Shown here: positions 7,779 to 15,998 of the stretch, in pieces
How positions within the stretch are numbered: the first letter of the stretch is position 1
Layout of the letters: every line of letters begins with the position of its first letter
Assembly: GCA_035509275.1 (NCBI GenBank)
Contig: DATJLU010000072.1
Span: 1 to 64,000 of the forward strand
Reading direction: 5' to 3'
Length of the DNA stretch: 64,000 nucleotides
From: DAHUYF01 sp035509275
Lineage (GTDB): Bacteria; Pseudomonadota; Alphaproteobacteria; ATCC43930; CGMCC-115725
Notes under the pieces: model-generated
Database searches by the model: none
What the model saw: the letters and a program-made list of their open reading frames with translations, nothing else
What the model was told of the DNA's origin: nothing
Translations under genes and position numbers: made by a program

Positions 7779-9206
7779 TCACACCGCCGGACGCTCGCGG
7801 ATCTCCGCCGCGACTTTGCGCGGCAGAAACATGCCATGGCCGGGGTCGCCGTGGAATTCGCCATTCTCGACCACGATCTTGCCGCGCAGCAGGGTCAGCG
7901 ACGGCCAGGCTGCAACCTCCCGCCCCTCCCACGGCGTGTAATCGGCCTCGTGCAGCGCCGTTGCGGTGAGCTTGCGCCGCAGCCGCGGATCGAGCAGCAC
8001 GATATCGGCGTCCGAGCCGACGGCGAGCGCGCCCTTGCGCGGATAGAGGCCGAGAATCTTGGCGGCGTTGGTCGAGACGAGGCCGACGAATTCGGGCAGT
8101 GTGTAGCCGCGCTTTTCCACCGTTTCGGTATAGATGAGCGCGAGGCGCGGCTCGACGCCGGCATTGCCGCCGGTGACATCGTCGATGCGCCGGCCTTGCA
8201 GCTTCACCTTCAAGGGGCAGCAGATCTCGTCGGTGGCGACGCATTGGATGGCGCCGCCATGCGTCGCCGCCCACAGCGCCGCGCGATCCTCGGCGAATTT
8301 GAGCGAGGGATAGGTGTGGTACATCTGCCCGCCCGGCTTCTTGTAGTCCTCGGCGCCGTAGAGCAGGTATTGGTGCAGCGTCTCGCCATAGATCGGCACG
8401 CCGCGCCCGCGCGCTTCGGCGATGGCGCGAACGCCGGTGGCGGCCGAGGTGTGCATCATGTAAAGCGCGGCGCCCGGAATGTTCGAGGCGAGGCGAATGA
8501 CGCGGTTGAAGGAGAGATCCTCCGACAGCGTGTTGTGCACCTCGGCCATATTCTCGAAACCGGTGCGATCCTCGCGCATCAGCTTCTCGTACATATGCAT
8601 GACGATGTCGTTGTCCTCGGCATGGATGACGGCGATGCCGCCTTTGGCCGAGGTCACTTTGAGGATCTCCCAGATATCGCCGAAGCCGATCATCCGGCCG
8701 CGCCGGCTGGGGGTGATGTCGGTGGTGAAGATCTTGACGCTGGCATGGCCCGCGCCGATGGCCTCGCCGAGCTCGCCCAGGATCTCGGGCGGGACCTTGC
8801 CTTGCAGCATCACGTGGAAGCCGTAGTCGCAGCAGCAGGCGCCGGCCCATTCCTCGCGCCGGCGCGCGATCGACTGCTCCAGCCGCTCCCCGGGTGTCCA
8901 CAGGGCAAAGTCGATGATCGTCGTCGTGCCGCCATGGAGCGCGGCGCGGCTCACCTGCTCGGGCGGGCCGCTCAGGGTCGGCGACTGCCCCGGCACGGGG
9001 ATCGGCCAGGAGCAATGGACATGCGGATCAATGCCGCCGGGCAGCACGAGCTGGCCCGCGGCATCGATGGTGCGCGCCGCGCCGAGCGCGGCAAGCGCGC
9101 CGGGGCCGGCAATCGCAGCGATGCGGCCTTGCGCGATGCCGAGATCGGCCGGCGCGGCGCCGGACGGCAGCACCGCGGTGCCGCCCGTGATGATCAGGTC
9201 AAGCAT
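7779..9206 (-). CDS. Dihydropyrimidinase / D-hydantoinase family amidohydrolase
   Basis: A 475-residue cyclic amidohydrolase, about the usual length for dihydropyrimidinase, hydantoinase or allantoinase. The metal-binding HVH lies in GGIDPHVHC (residues 62 and 64), and the Lys of GHASVKIFTTD is the likely carboxylated bridge between the two metals. Later segments TDEICCPLK and NAAKILGLYPRKGAL are family hallmarks. It should open a cyclic amide (dihydropyrimidine, hydantoin or similar). It overlaps the COG0523 GTPase gene by 13 bases, implying translational coupling, and is followed by the oxygenase. The exact ring substrate cannot be assigned. Confidence 0.85.
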   Translation of the reverse strand: MLDLIITGGTAVLPSGAAPADLGIAQGRIAAIAGPGALAALGAARTIDAAGQLVLPGGIDPHVHCSWPIPVPGQSPTLSGPPEQVSRAALHGGTTTIIDFALWTPGERLEQSIARRREEWAGACCCDYGFHVMLQGKVPPEILGELGEAIGAGHASVKIFTTDITPSRRGRMIGFGDIWEILKVTSAKGGIAVIHAEDNDIVMHMYEKLMREDRTGFENMAEVHNTLSEDLSFNRVIRLASNIPGAALYMMHTSAATGVRAIAEARGRGVPIYGETLHQYLLYGAEDYKKPGGQMYHTYPSLKFAEDRAALWAATHGGAIQCVATDEICCPLKVKLQGRRIDDVTGGNAGVEPRLALIYTETVEKRGYTLPEFVGLVSTNAAKILGLYPRKGALAVGSDADIVLLDPRLRRKLTATALHEADYTPWEGREVAAWPSLTLLRGKIVVENGEFHGDPGHGMFLPRKVAAEIRERPAV

Positions 9207-10198
9207 GCATGTTCCCCCTCGGTATGATCGTCCTTCGCCGGCGCGGCGCCGGCGAAGGCAAAGCGCGCCAGGATCTCGTCTTGCGCGATGCCATGCACGA
9301 TGAATTGCAGCCGGCTGCGCCGGTCGTCATCGGGCCAGCGTTCGAGCCAGACCGGCGGATAAAGCGCGTGCTGCGCCCCCTGGATGAAGGCCGGCCGGTC
9401 GGGCCGGTCGCTGAAGCAGAGGATGCCTTTGACCCGCAGCAGAGCCTCGCCGCGCTCGCGGGCGAGCCCACCCAGCGCGCGGGCGAAATCGAGGCGCGAG
9501 CAAGGTCCGTGCAGCAGCAGCGCATGGCTCTCGATGCCGTGCGTGTGATGGCCGGAAGGCGCCGCGGCAGGAAGCGGCGGCCGCGACTCCGGCGAGGGTC
9601 CGAAGAGGAGCGCGCCGACATCCGCGGGAGCCGCGGCGAGGCGCGACGCAGCCGCGGGGTTGAGCGCGGCGAGCGTCGCGCGCAAGCCGGCATCGCCGGG
9701 CGCCAGATCGGTCTTGGTCAGCACCAGGTGGTCGGCGATCGCCACCTGCCGCGCCGCCTCGACGTAGCGCGCCAGCGTCGCCGCACCGGAGACGGCATCG
9801 ACCGTGGCAGTGACGGAGCCGAGCCGGAGCCGCGTCTCGAGCAGCGCATCGGCGCCGAGGGTGAACAGGATCGGCGCGGGATCGGCGAGCCCCGTCGTCT
9901 CGATCGCGACGCGGCGGAAGGGCGGCAGCAGACCGGCATCGCGGCGCTCGAGCAGGCGCCGCAAGCTCAGCGCGAGGTCCTCGCGGATGGCACAACAGAG
10001 ACAGCCGCCCGGCAGCTCCAGCACCGGGCCATCGATGGTGTCGACGAGATAGTGGTCGAGCCCGATCTCGCCGAGCTCGTTGATCAGCACCGCGGTATCC
10101 GTCCAGCCGCCGCCGGCCAGCGCCCGCCTGAGCAGGCTGGTCTTGCCGCTGCCGAGAAAGCCGGTCAGCAGAGCGATCGGCAGCCTCTCCTCCGCCAT
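9194..10198 (-). CDS. COG0523 (CobW/YjiA-type) GTP-dependent metallochaperone
   Basis: A 334-residue G3E GTPase. The Walker A motif TGFLGSGKTS is at the N-terminus, the CxCC metal-site motif is in GGCLCCAIRED, TKTD gives guanine recognition, and a His-rich segment SGHHTHG lies between the domains. The C-terminal CobW domain is present. COG0523 proteins deliver or insert metals, often zinc, into client enzymes. Its overlap with a binuclear metallo-amidohydrolase gene makes that enzyme the obvious client; this is inference. The start at 10198 places the P-loop 12 residues in; an extension to 10225 is possible. Confidence 0.85.
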   Translation of the reverse strand: MAEERLPIALLTGFLGSGKTSLLRRALAGGGWTDTAVLINELGEIGLDHYLVDTIDGPVLELPGGCLCCAIREDLALSLRRLLERRDAGLLPPFRRVAIETTGLADPAPILFTLGADALLETRLRLGSVTATVDAVSGAATLARYVEAARQVAIADHLVLTKTDLAPGDAGLRATLAALNPAAASRLAAAPADVGALLFGPSPESRPPLPAAAPSGHHTHGIESHALLLHGPCSRLDFARALGGLARERGEALLRVKGILCFSDRPDRPAFIQGAQHALYPPVWLERWPDDDRRSRLQFIVHGIAQDEILARFAFAGAAPAKDDHTEGEHACLT

Positions 10199-10248
10199 GC
10201 GGGCCTCCCGCGGCGATCCTCCCACCGAGGCTGGCGCCGGGCAAGCGT

Positions 10249-10287
10249 CCCCTCACCCCGGCCCTCTCCCGCAAGCGGGAGGGGGCG
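10249..10287. repeat. CTCACCCC...CTCTCCC foldback repeat
   Basis: Contains CCTCACCCC followed by CCCTCTCCCGC-AA-GCGGGAGGGGG, a GC-rich hairpin. Similar sequences recur at 40809-40897, 46905-46979 and 59948-59978. The hairpin lies between divergent operons, so it is better explained as a dispersed repeat than as a terminator. Confidence 0.5.
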
Positions 10288-10343
10288 ATTTGCCGGCCGG
10301 CGAAAAAATCGATTATCCTCAGCGAGGCGCAGGAGAATCCGCC

Positions 10344-10526
10344 ATGACGACAGCTTCGCTCCGCGAAATGGCCCATGCCCTTGGGCTCGACCGTCTGACC
10401 GACGCGCATCTGGCGCAGTTCGAGCACACCCTCGAGATTGTTGCGCAGCACGTGCGGCGCCTGCCGCGCGACCTGCCGCCAGCGCAGGAGATGGCGCTGA
10501 TCTTCCGCGCCAAAGGCCCTGCATGA
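10344..10526 (+). CDS. AtzG-like small amidase-partner protein (DUF4089-like)
   Basis: A 60-residue helical protein. The pattern AHALGL, then HLAQFEHTLEIVAQHVRRLP, then a short tail resembles DUF4089/AtzG, the small GatC-like subunit that assembles with the AtzE amidase in biuret and cyanurate degradation. The stop TGA overlaps the amidase ATG (ATGA), so the two are translationally coupled at likely 1:1 ratio. The ATG at 10344 is preceded by a purine-rich GGCGCAGGAGAA. The assignment rests on size, helix pattern and context; sequence-level family membership should be confirmed. Confidence 0.65.
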   Translation: MTTASLREMAHALGLDRLTDAHLAQFEHTLEIVAQHVRRLPRDLPPAQEMALIFRAKGPA

Positions 10527-11926
10527 TGAGCGAGCTCGGCTTCCTCGGCATCGCCGAAGCCAGCGATCTGCTGCGCGCCAAGAAGCTCTCGCCGGTCGAG
10601 CTGACGAAGGCGCTGCTCGAGCGCATCGACCGTCTCGACAAAAACTACAATGCCTTCATCGCGGTGACGCCCGAGGCGGCGCTGGCGGCGGCGCGGCAGG
10701 CGGAAGCCGAGATCGCCGCCGGGCGCTGGCGCGGCCCGTTCCACGGCATCCCCTATGCGCTCAAGGACATCATCGATGTCGCGGGCCTGCCGACGACGGC
10801 GCATTCGAAGCTGCTGCAAGGCAATGTCGCGACGGAAGATGCGCCGGTGGGGGCGCGGCTCAAAGCCGCCGGCGGGGTTCTGCTTGGCAAGCTCTCGACA
10901 CATGAATTCGCCATCGGCGGACCCTCTTTCGACCTGCCCTGGCCGCCGGCGCGCAATCCCTGGAATCGCGATTACTTCGCCGGCGGCTCTTCGAGCGGCA
11001 GCGGCGCCGGGCTCGCGGCCGGGCTGTTTCCGGCGGCGCTCGGCACCGATACCGGCGGCTCGGTCCGCAACCCGGCGTCGCAATGCGGTATCACCGGGAT
11101 GAAGGCGACCTATGGCCGCGTCAGCCGGCGCGGCGTGCTGCCCCTCGCCTTCTCGCTCGACCATGTCGGCCCGATGACGCGCGACGTGCGCGACAATGCG
11201 CTGATGCTGCAGGTGATCGCCGGCCACGATCCCGGCGACCCCGCCAGCGCCGACGAGCCGGTGCCGGACTACACCGCATCGCTCGGCGACGGCGCCAAGG
11301 GCCTCCGCGTCGGCGTCATCCGCCAGTTCTATGCCAAGGATATCGCCGCCCATCCCGAAATGGCCGCTGCCGTCGAGGCGGCGGTGCGCTGCTTTGCCGA
11401 AGCCGGCGCCGAGATCCGCGAGCTCAATCTACCGCCGCTGCAGGATTTCAGCGCTTGCGGCCAGGTCATCATGCTCGCCGAAGCCTATGCGGTGCATGAG
11501 CGCTGGCTCAAGGAGCGGCCCGAGGATTACGGCGCGCGCGGGCGCGAGCGGTTGCTGGCGGGCGCCGCCTTGCGCGCAGCCGACTATATCCAGGCGGTAC
11601 GCTGGCGGCTGCAGCTGCGCGATGCGGCCGCGGCCGCCTTCCGCGATATCGACCTCGCTCTCACCGTCTCGAGCCACGATCCCGCCTGCCGCATCGACGA
11701 TGATGCGGCCCTGGCGGCAACCTATTCACGCCAAGCGCGGATGGCATTCAACGTCACCGGCCAGCCGGCGCTGGTCATTCCGGCGGGATTTGCCGCCAGC
11801 GGAATGCCGCTCTCCGTACAGCTGGTCGGCCGGCCTTTCACCGAAGCTGTGCTCTATCGCGCCGCCGCCGCGTATGAGGCGGCGACGGGCTGGAGCAAGC
11901 GGCATCCGGCCGGGCTGGCGGGCTGA
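10523..11926 (+). CDS. Amidase-signature enzyme, AtzE/GatA-like
   Basis: A 467-residue amidase-signature enzyme. The Ser-cisSer-Lys triad is complete: Lys81 in YALKDIIDVAG, the cis-Ser about residue 156 in GGSSSGSGAG, and the nucleophile Ser180 in GTDTGGSVRNPA. The size and coupling to an AtzG-like partner favour the AtzE family (1-carboxybiuret hydrolase in cyanurate metabolism) over GatA. No GatB or GatC is present. ATGs at 10523 and 10526 are equally possible. It is divergent from the hydantoinase/COG0523 operon, and together they look like a two-step route opening a ring and then hydrolysing the resulting carbamoyl or amide product. Confidence 0.85.
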   Translation: MMSELGFLGIAEASDLLRAKKLSPVELTKALLERIDRLDKNYNAFIAVTPEAALAAARQAEAEIAAGRWRGPFHGIPYALKDIIDVAGLPTTAHSKLLQGNVATEDAPVGARLKAAGGVLLGKLSTHEFAIGGPSFDLPWPPARNPWNRDYFAGGSSSGSGAGLAAGLFPAALGTDTGGSVRNPASQCGITGMKATYGRVSRRGVLPLAFSLDHVGPMTRDVRDNALMLQVIAGHDPGDPASADEPVPDYTASLGDGAKGLRVGVIRQFYAKDIAAHPEMAAAVEAAVRCFAEAGAEIRELNLPPLQDFSACGQVIMLAEAYAVHERWLKERPEDYGARGRERLLAGAALRAADYIQAVRWRLQLRDAAAAAFRDIDLALTVSSHDPACRIDDDAALAATYSRQARMAFNVTGQPALVIPAGFAASGMPLSVQLVGRPFTEAVLYRAAAAYEAATGWSKRHPAGLAG

Positions 11927-11945
11927 GAGAGCGGTCGGTGCCCGC

Positions 11946-12419
11946 TCAGGGCATCAGCCACCAGGTCATGTCGTTGCGGTGCCCGCAGTTCTCGGCCGAG
12001 GGATAGCCTTGCAGGAGGATCACCACCGTTCCGTCCATGCGCCGATCCTGGCTCACCGCCGCGGCGCAATCCGTCCGCGAAACGCCGCTCAAGGTCACCG
12101 CCACATTGGGCCAATACCGCGCCGTGTCGACAGCGACATCGGCCTCGCGGAAATGGCGCCGGATATCCTGGCGCAGAGCCGCGCTCGGCAGCGGCACGAG
12201 CGCGTGATCGAGCTCGCCCGCCGCGCCCTGCAGCTCGTAGCCGAGCGCTACGCCGGGCGGCTCGAACGCCCGGTAGACGACATATTCGGCGCCCCAGCTC
12301 AGCAGGATCGCGAGCACGATCCAGACCGCGCTGGGAACGCGCCGCAGCGATTCCCAGAGCCCGGCGCTCGAGCCGGATCCCCGACCATGGACCAACGTGG
12401 CAAGCGACATAGCGGTCAT
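11946..12419 (-). CDS. Membrane-anchored protein of unknown function
   Basis: A 157-residue protein with a single hydrophobic segment (VPSAVWIVLAILLSWGAEYVVY) near residues 25-50 and a roughly 100-residue soluble domain ending in an Asn/His-rich NCGHRNDMTWWLMP. It contains two Cys that could pair. No family is recognised. The start is ATG 12419, or ATG 12410, which is better spaced from the GGGGGAAGG ribosome site. It is convergent with the amidase gene. The coding call rests on codon pattern and the ribosome site. Confidence 0.6.
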   Translation of the reverse strand: MTAMSLATLVHGRGSGSSAGLWESLRRVPSAVWIVLAILLSWGAEYVVYRAFEPPGVALGYELQGAAGELDHALVPLPSAALRQDIRRHFREADVAVDTARYWPNVAVTLSGVSRTDCAAAVSQDRRMDGTVVILLQGYPSAENCGHRNDMTWWLMP

Positions 12420-12611
12420 CCTTCCCCCCGCACGCGCTAGTCCTGGACAATGGGGCGGCCGGCAATGCCGGGGTGTGATGGGCGTCACAAGCCGGAGGTA
12501 GGAAGGCCGGGCCTACCGCGCATCGGCCGCATCCGCTATGAAGCTGCCGCATGGCTGCGCCCGCGAAGCGCGGAATGCTGTGTAAAACCCTAGGCGCGTA
12601 AGGGAGGCAAG

Positions 12612-13592
12612 ATGCTGCCACATCGCAGGCTCGGCACGAACGGACCGACGGTATCGGCGATCGGACTCGGCTGCATGTCGCTGTCGGGCGTCTATGGCAA
12701 GAGCGAAGATGCGGCGGGAATCGCCCTCGTCCACCACGCGCTCGACCGCGGCATCGACATTCTCGATTCCTCCGACCTCTATGGCTGGGGTCATAACGAG
12801 GAGCTGCTCGGCCGCGCGCTCAAGGGGCGGCGCGACGGCGTCTGCCTCGTCAGCAAGTTCGGCCAGGTGAAGACAGCGACCGGCCAAGGGGTCGACAGCC
12901 GGCCGGAATATGTCCAGCAGGCCTGCGAGGCGAGCCTGAAGCGGCTCGGCGTCGACCATATCGATCTCTATTTCCAGCACCGCGTCGATCCCAAAGTGCC
13001 GATCGAGGACACGGTGGGCGCCATGGTGCGGCTGATCGAGCAAGGCAAGGTGCGCCATCTCGGCCTGTCCGAAGCGCGGCCGGAAACGATCCGCCGCGCG
13101 CACAAGGTGCACCCGATCGCCGCCGTGCAGACCGAATACTCCCTCCTCTATCGCGAAGAGGCGGAAGAGACGCTGCAGACCACACGCGCGCTCGGCATCG
13201 GCTTCATGGCCTATTCGCCGCTCGGCCGCGGCCTGCTCACCGGCGCGGTGCGCAGCGCCGGCGATGTCGCCGGCGACCGGCGCGCCGAGCATCCGCGCTT
13301 CGTCGGCGACAATCTGACGCGCAATCTGGGGCTGGTGGAGCGCGTCGAGGCGATGGCGCGCGAGAAAGCCTGCACGCCCGGCCAGCTCGTCCTCGCCTGG
13401 CTCCTGGCGCAAGGCGACGACATCGTGCCGATCCCCGGCACCAAGCGCAAAGCGCGGCTCGACGAGAATCTGGGAGCGCTTTCGGTCAAGCTCACCCCCG
13501 CCGAGGCGGGGCGCCTCGGCGAGGCCGTGCCGCGCGGCGCCGCTTCGGGTACGCGCTATCCCGAAGGGGCGATGAAAGCGGTCTACCGCTAA
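12612..13592 (+). CDS. Aldo/keto reductase
   Basis: A 326-residue aldo/keto reductase of the AKR12/13-like (YakC/pyridoxal reductase) subgroup. The catalytic tetrad is present: Asp in LDSSDLYGWG with the Tyr four residues on, Lys in LVSKFG, and His in YFQHRVD. The C-terminal IPGTKRKARLDENLGA binds NADPH. It reduces aldehydes or ketones with NADPH; the physiological substrate is unknown. The ATG follows AAGGGAGGCAAG. A perfect 7-bp hairpin lies just after the stop. Confidence 0.9.
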   Translation: MLPHRRLGTNGPTVSAIGLGCMSLSGVYGKSEDAAGIALVHHALDRGIDILDSSDLYGWGHNEELLGRALKGRRDGVCLVSKFGQVKTATGQGVDSRPEYVQQACEASLKRLGVDHIDLYFQHRVDPKVPIEDTVGAMVRLIEQGKVRHLGLSEARPETIRRAHKVHPIAAVQTEYSLLYREEAEETLQTTRALGIGFMAYSPLGRGLLTGAVRSAGDVAGDRRAEHPRFVGDNLTRNLGLVERVEAMAREKACTPGQLVLAWLLAQGDDIVPIPGTKRKARLDENLGALSVKLTPAEAGRLGEAVPRGAASGTRYPEGAMKAVYR

Positions 13593-13600
13593 GCGCTGTC

Positions 13601-13618
13601 GGGCGCGGCCACGCGCCC
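13601..13618 (+). terminator. Hairpin after aldo/keto reductase gene
   Basis: GGGCGCG-GCCA-CGCGCCC is a perfect 7-bp stem with a 4-base loop, starting 9 bases after the stop codon. It is followed by AAATT rather than a T tract, so termination may be weak. Confidence 0.45.
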
Positions 13619-13672
13619 AAATTACCGGGATGAGCCTACGCCCCTGGTGTACGCCGGGAGCATTTCATCACG

Positions 13673-13688
13673 TGTTTCACGTGAAGCG
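13673..13688. promoter_or_regulatory. parS-like centromere site (ParB-binding)
   Basis: TGTTTCACGTGAAGCG matches the widely conserved parS consensus TGTTTCACGTGAAACA at 14 of 16 positions, including the whole central TGTTTCACGTGAA. It lies in a 290-base intergenic space. A second CACGTG core begins 9 bases earlier (13669) and a third lies at 13799. ParB-family proteins nucleate at such sites near chromosome origins. No parA or parB gene is in the window. Confidence 0.55.
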
Positions 13689-13883
13689 TGGGTTCCTGGC
13701 AGAGCCCTTGCACCGGGCACGCTCAATCGCCCTGCACGATGGCAAGAGGTGAAGCACACTACCACAGGCACCCCATAGAGAGTGGCCGAATGCATCTCAC
13801 GTGCAATCGCGCCCGCGACCTCGCTTGCTTCCGCGAACGGAGCCACTCTAGGCTTTTCGTCTCCAGCCCAGAGGGAGTTTCCG

Positions 13884-14741
13884 ATGCGTCTCAGCGCGTT
13901 TTTCCCGACCCGCGATATCGGCAGCGATCCCGTCAAGATCCGGGATTGGGCGCAGGCGGCGGAGGATCTCGGCTATCTCTATATCGAGGTCCCCGACCAT
14001 GTGTTCGGCGCGACGGCGCGCGATGGCTGGACGCCGCTCTACAATGAGAGCGACCCCTTTCACGAGACCTTCACGACGCTGGCCTTCCTCGCCGCGGCGA
14101 CCCGGAGCATCAAGCTGTCGAGCGGCATCCTCATCCTGCCGCAGCGCCAGACCGGCGTCGTCGCCAAGCAGGCCGCCGAAGTCGACCTGCTCAGCGGCGG
14201 ACGCCTGCGTTTGGGCATCGGCGGCGGCTGGAACCATGTCGAGTACCAGGCGCTTGGCGCCGAATGGAAGACGCGAGGGGCGCGCCAGGCCGAGCAGGTG
14301 GAAGTGCTGCGCCGGTTGTGGACCGAGGATCTCGTCAGCTTCACCGGCCGGTTTCACCACCTGCGCGAGGTCAACATCCTGCCGCGGCCGGTCCAGCGGC
14401 CGATCCCGATCTGGTTCGGCGGCTCGTCGGACGCGGTCATCGCGCGCGCGGCGCGGCTGGGCGATGGCTGGATGCCGATCATGCCGCCGGATGAGGAGGC
14501 GGCAGCCAAGCTGGCGGCGCTGCGCCATCATCTCCGCTCGTTCGGGCGGGATCCGGCCGGCTTCGGCTTGGAGGCGTGGCTGCGGATGAAGGAGCCCGAC
14601 CCGCAGCTTTGGTCCGCCGCCGCAGAAGGCTGGCGCCGGCTGGGCGCCGAGGTGGTGATGCTCTATCCGACCTACCGGATCGCGGATTTCGACGAGCAGA
14701 TCCAGACTCTGCGCCGCTTCAAAGAGGTGGTGCAGGGATAG
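13884..14741 (+). CDS. LLM-class (luciferase-like) oxidoreductase
   Basis: A 285-residue luciferase-like monooxygenase, often annotated as an F420-dependent TIGR03619-type enzyme. It has a TIM-barrel pattern: DHVFG near residue 36, LSSGILILPQRQTGVVAKQA, and the flavin/F420-site segment GRLRLGIGGGWNHVEYQALG. PIWFGGSSDAVIARAARLGDGW near residue 175 is a family hallmark. The start at 13884 follows GAGGGAG at ideal spacing; a longer open frame upstream lacks family similarity. The cofactor may be FMN or F420, and the substrate is unknown. It lies next to fixLJ on the same strand, with a 72-base gap to the FixL start used here. Confidence 0.85.
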   Translation: MRLSAFFPTRDIGSDPVKIRDWAQAAEDLGYLYIEVPDHVFGATARDGWTPLYNESDPFHETFTTLAFLAAATRSIKLSSGILILPQRQTGVVAKQAAEVDLLSGGRLRLGIGGGWNHVEYQALGAEWKTRGARQAEQVEVLRRLWTEDLVSFTGRFHHLREVNILPRPVQRPIPIWFGGSSDAVIARAARLGDGWMPIMPPDEEAAAKLAALRHHLRSFGRDPAGFGLEAWLRMKEPDPQLWSAAAEGWRRLGAEVVMLYPTYRIADFDEQIQTLRRFKEVVQG

Positions 14742-14784
14742 GGCGCGCCGCGCCCCTCCCCTTTCTCGCCGGCTTTCGCCATGA

Positions 14785-14810
14785 TGCGGAACGGAACGGA
14801 ACGGAACGGG
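14785..14810 (+). repeat. Short tandem repeat (about four copies of CGGAA) at fixL start
   Basis: The bases just before the ATG at 14814 are built of GGAAC/CGGAA pentamers ending in CGGGGAC. They act as the ribosome-site region for that ATG, or lie inside the coding region if the ATG at 14781 is used. Pentamer slippage would shift the frame in the latter case. Confidence 0.6.
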
Positions 14811-14813
14811 GAC

Positions 14814-15998
14814 ATGGCGAAAGCGCGCAAGGGGAAGGCGGCGAAGGCGGTCGGTGGCACGCGCGCGCTCGCCGATACCGAGCGGGCGCTCCGCCTCAGC
14901 GAGGCGCATCTGCGCTCGGTGCTGGAGACGGTGCCGGACGCAATCATCGTCATCGACGACCACGGCGTCATCGAATCCTTCAGCCCGGCCGCCGAGCGGC
15001 TCTTCGGCTACACGGAAGCAGCGGTGGTCGGCCGCAACGTCAACATCCTGATGCCGTCCCCCTATCGCGAGCAGCATGACGGCTATCTCGCCCGCTATCT
15101 CACCACCGGGGAGCGGCGCATCATCGGCATCGGCCGTGTCGTGGTCGGCCAGCGCGCCGACGGCTCGACCTTTCCGATGGAGCTGGCGGTGGGCGAGATC
15201 GACCTCGATGGCCGGCGCCTCTTCACCGGCTTCGTTCGCGACATCACCGAGCGCCAGACGACGCGCGAGCGGCTGCACGAGCTGCAATCGGAGCTGCTGC
15301 GCGCGTCGCGCCTCTCATCCATGGGGCAGATGGCCTCGGCGCTCGCCCATGAGTTGAACCAGCCGCTCACGGCGGTCATCAATTACGTCCAGGCTTGCCG
15401 GCGGCTGCTCGGAAGCGGCGATGGCGCTGCACTCGAGCGGCTGCAGGACACGATGGACAAGGCGGTGAGCCAGGCCAACCGCGCCGGCCAGATCATCCAC
15501 CGCATGCGTCAATTCATCCAGAAAGGCGACACCGACCGTCAGGTCGAAAGCATCAACAAGCTCATCGAGGAGGCGAGCGCGCTGGCGCTGGTCGGCGCCA
15601 AGGAGAGCGGCATCCTCGTGCGCCTCGAGCTGAGCCCGGAGCTGCCGCCCGTGCTGGTCGACCGCATTCAAATCCAGCAGGTGCTGGTGAACCTGATCCG
15701 CAACAGTGTCGAAGCGCTCAGCACCGCGCCGCGCCGCGAGCTCACGATCAAGACCTACAAATCGAACGGAGAGATGGTCGAGGTCGCCGTCGCCGATAGC
15801 GGCCCCGGCCTCGACGAGGCCGTCGCCAAGCAGCTCTTTCAGCCCTTCATCACCACCAAGGCCCGCGGCATGGGGCTCGGCCTGTCGATCAGCCGCTCGA
15901 TCATCGACGCGCATGGCGGCAGGCTTTGGGCCGTGCCGGTACCGCAATCCGGCGTCAGCTTCCAGTTCACCCTGCCTGCCGCCGAGCCCGCTCCATGA
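14814..15998 (+). CDS. fixL: FixL-type haem-PAS oxygen-sensing histidine kinase
   Basis: A soluble 394-residue kinase with one PAS domain (about 30-145) and a HisKA/HATPase core. The PAS domain has the FixL haem signature: proximal His88 (QHDGYLARY) and Arg108 (IIGIGR), exactly 20 residues apart as His200 and Arg220 are in Bradyrhizobium FixL, plus the Arg six residues after the His. The phosphorylated His179 is in SALAHELNQPL, and the ATP-site GMGLGLSIS is intact. It should be active without bound oxygen and phosphorylate FixJ, encoded next with an ATGA overlap. No membrane segments are seen. The start could be 14781 or 14814; a pentamer repeat lies between them. Confidence 0.9.
   Translation: MAKARKGKAAKAVGGTRALADTERALRLSEAHLRSVLETVPDAIIVIDDHGVIESFSPAAERLFGYTEAAVVGRNVNILMPSPYREQHDGYLARYLTTGERRIIGIGRVVVGQRADGSTFPMELAVGEIDLDGRRLFTGFVRDITERQTTRERLHELQSELLRASRLSSMGQMASALAHELNQPLTAVINYVQACRRLLGSGDGAALERLQDTMDKAVSQANRAGQIIHRMRQFIQKGDTDRQVESINKLIEEASALALVGAKESGILVRLELSPELPPVLVDRIQIQQVLVNLIRNSVEALSTAPRRELTIKTYKSNGEMVEVAVADSGPGLDEAVAKQLFQPFITTKARGMGLGLSISRSIIDAHGGRLWAVPVPQSGVSFQFTLPAAEPAP

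Noticed and set aside
10262..10285. Terminator between the COG0523 operon and the AtzG gene
   Set aside because: The two operons are divergent, so no transcript ends here. The hairpin belongs to the dispersed foldback family.
9209..10522. Long open frame reading into the amidase from far upstream
   Set aside because: The upstream part is antisense to the COG0523 gene and has no family similarity. The amidase domain begins at 10523.
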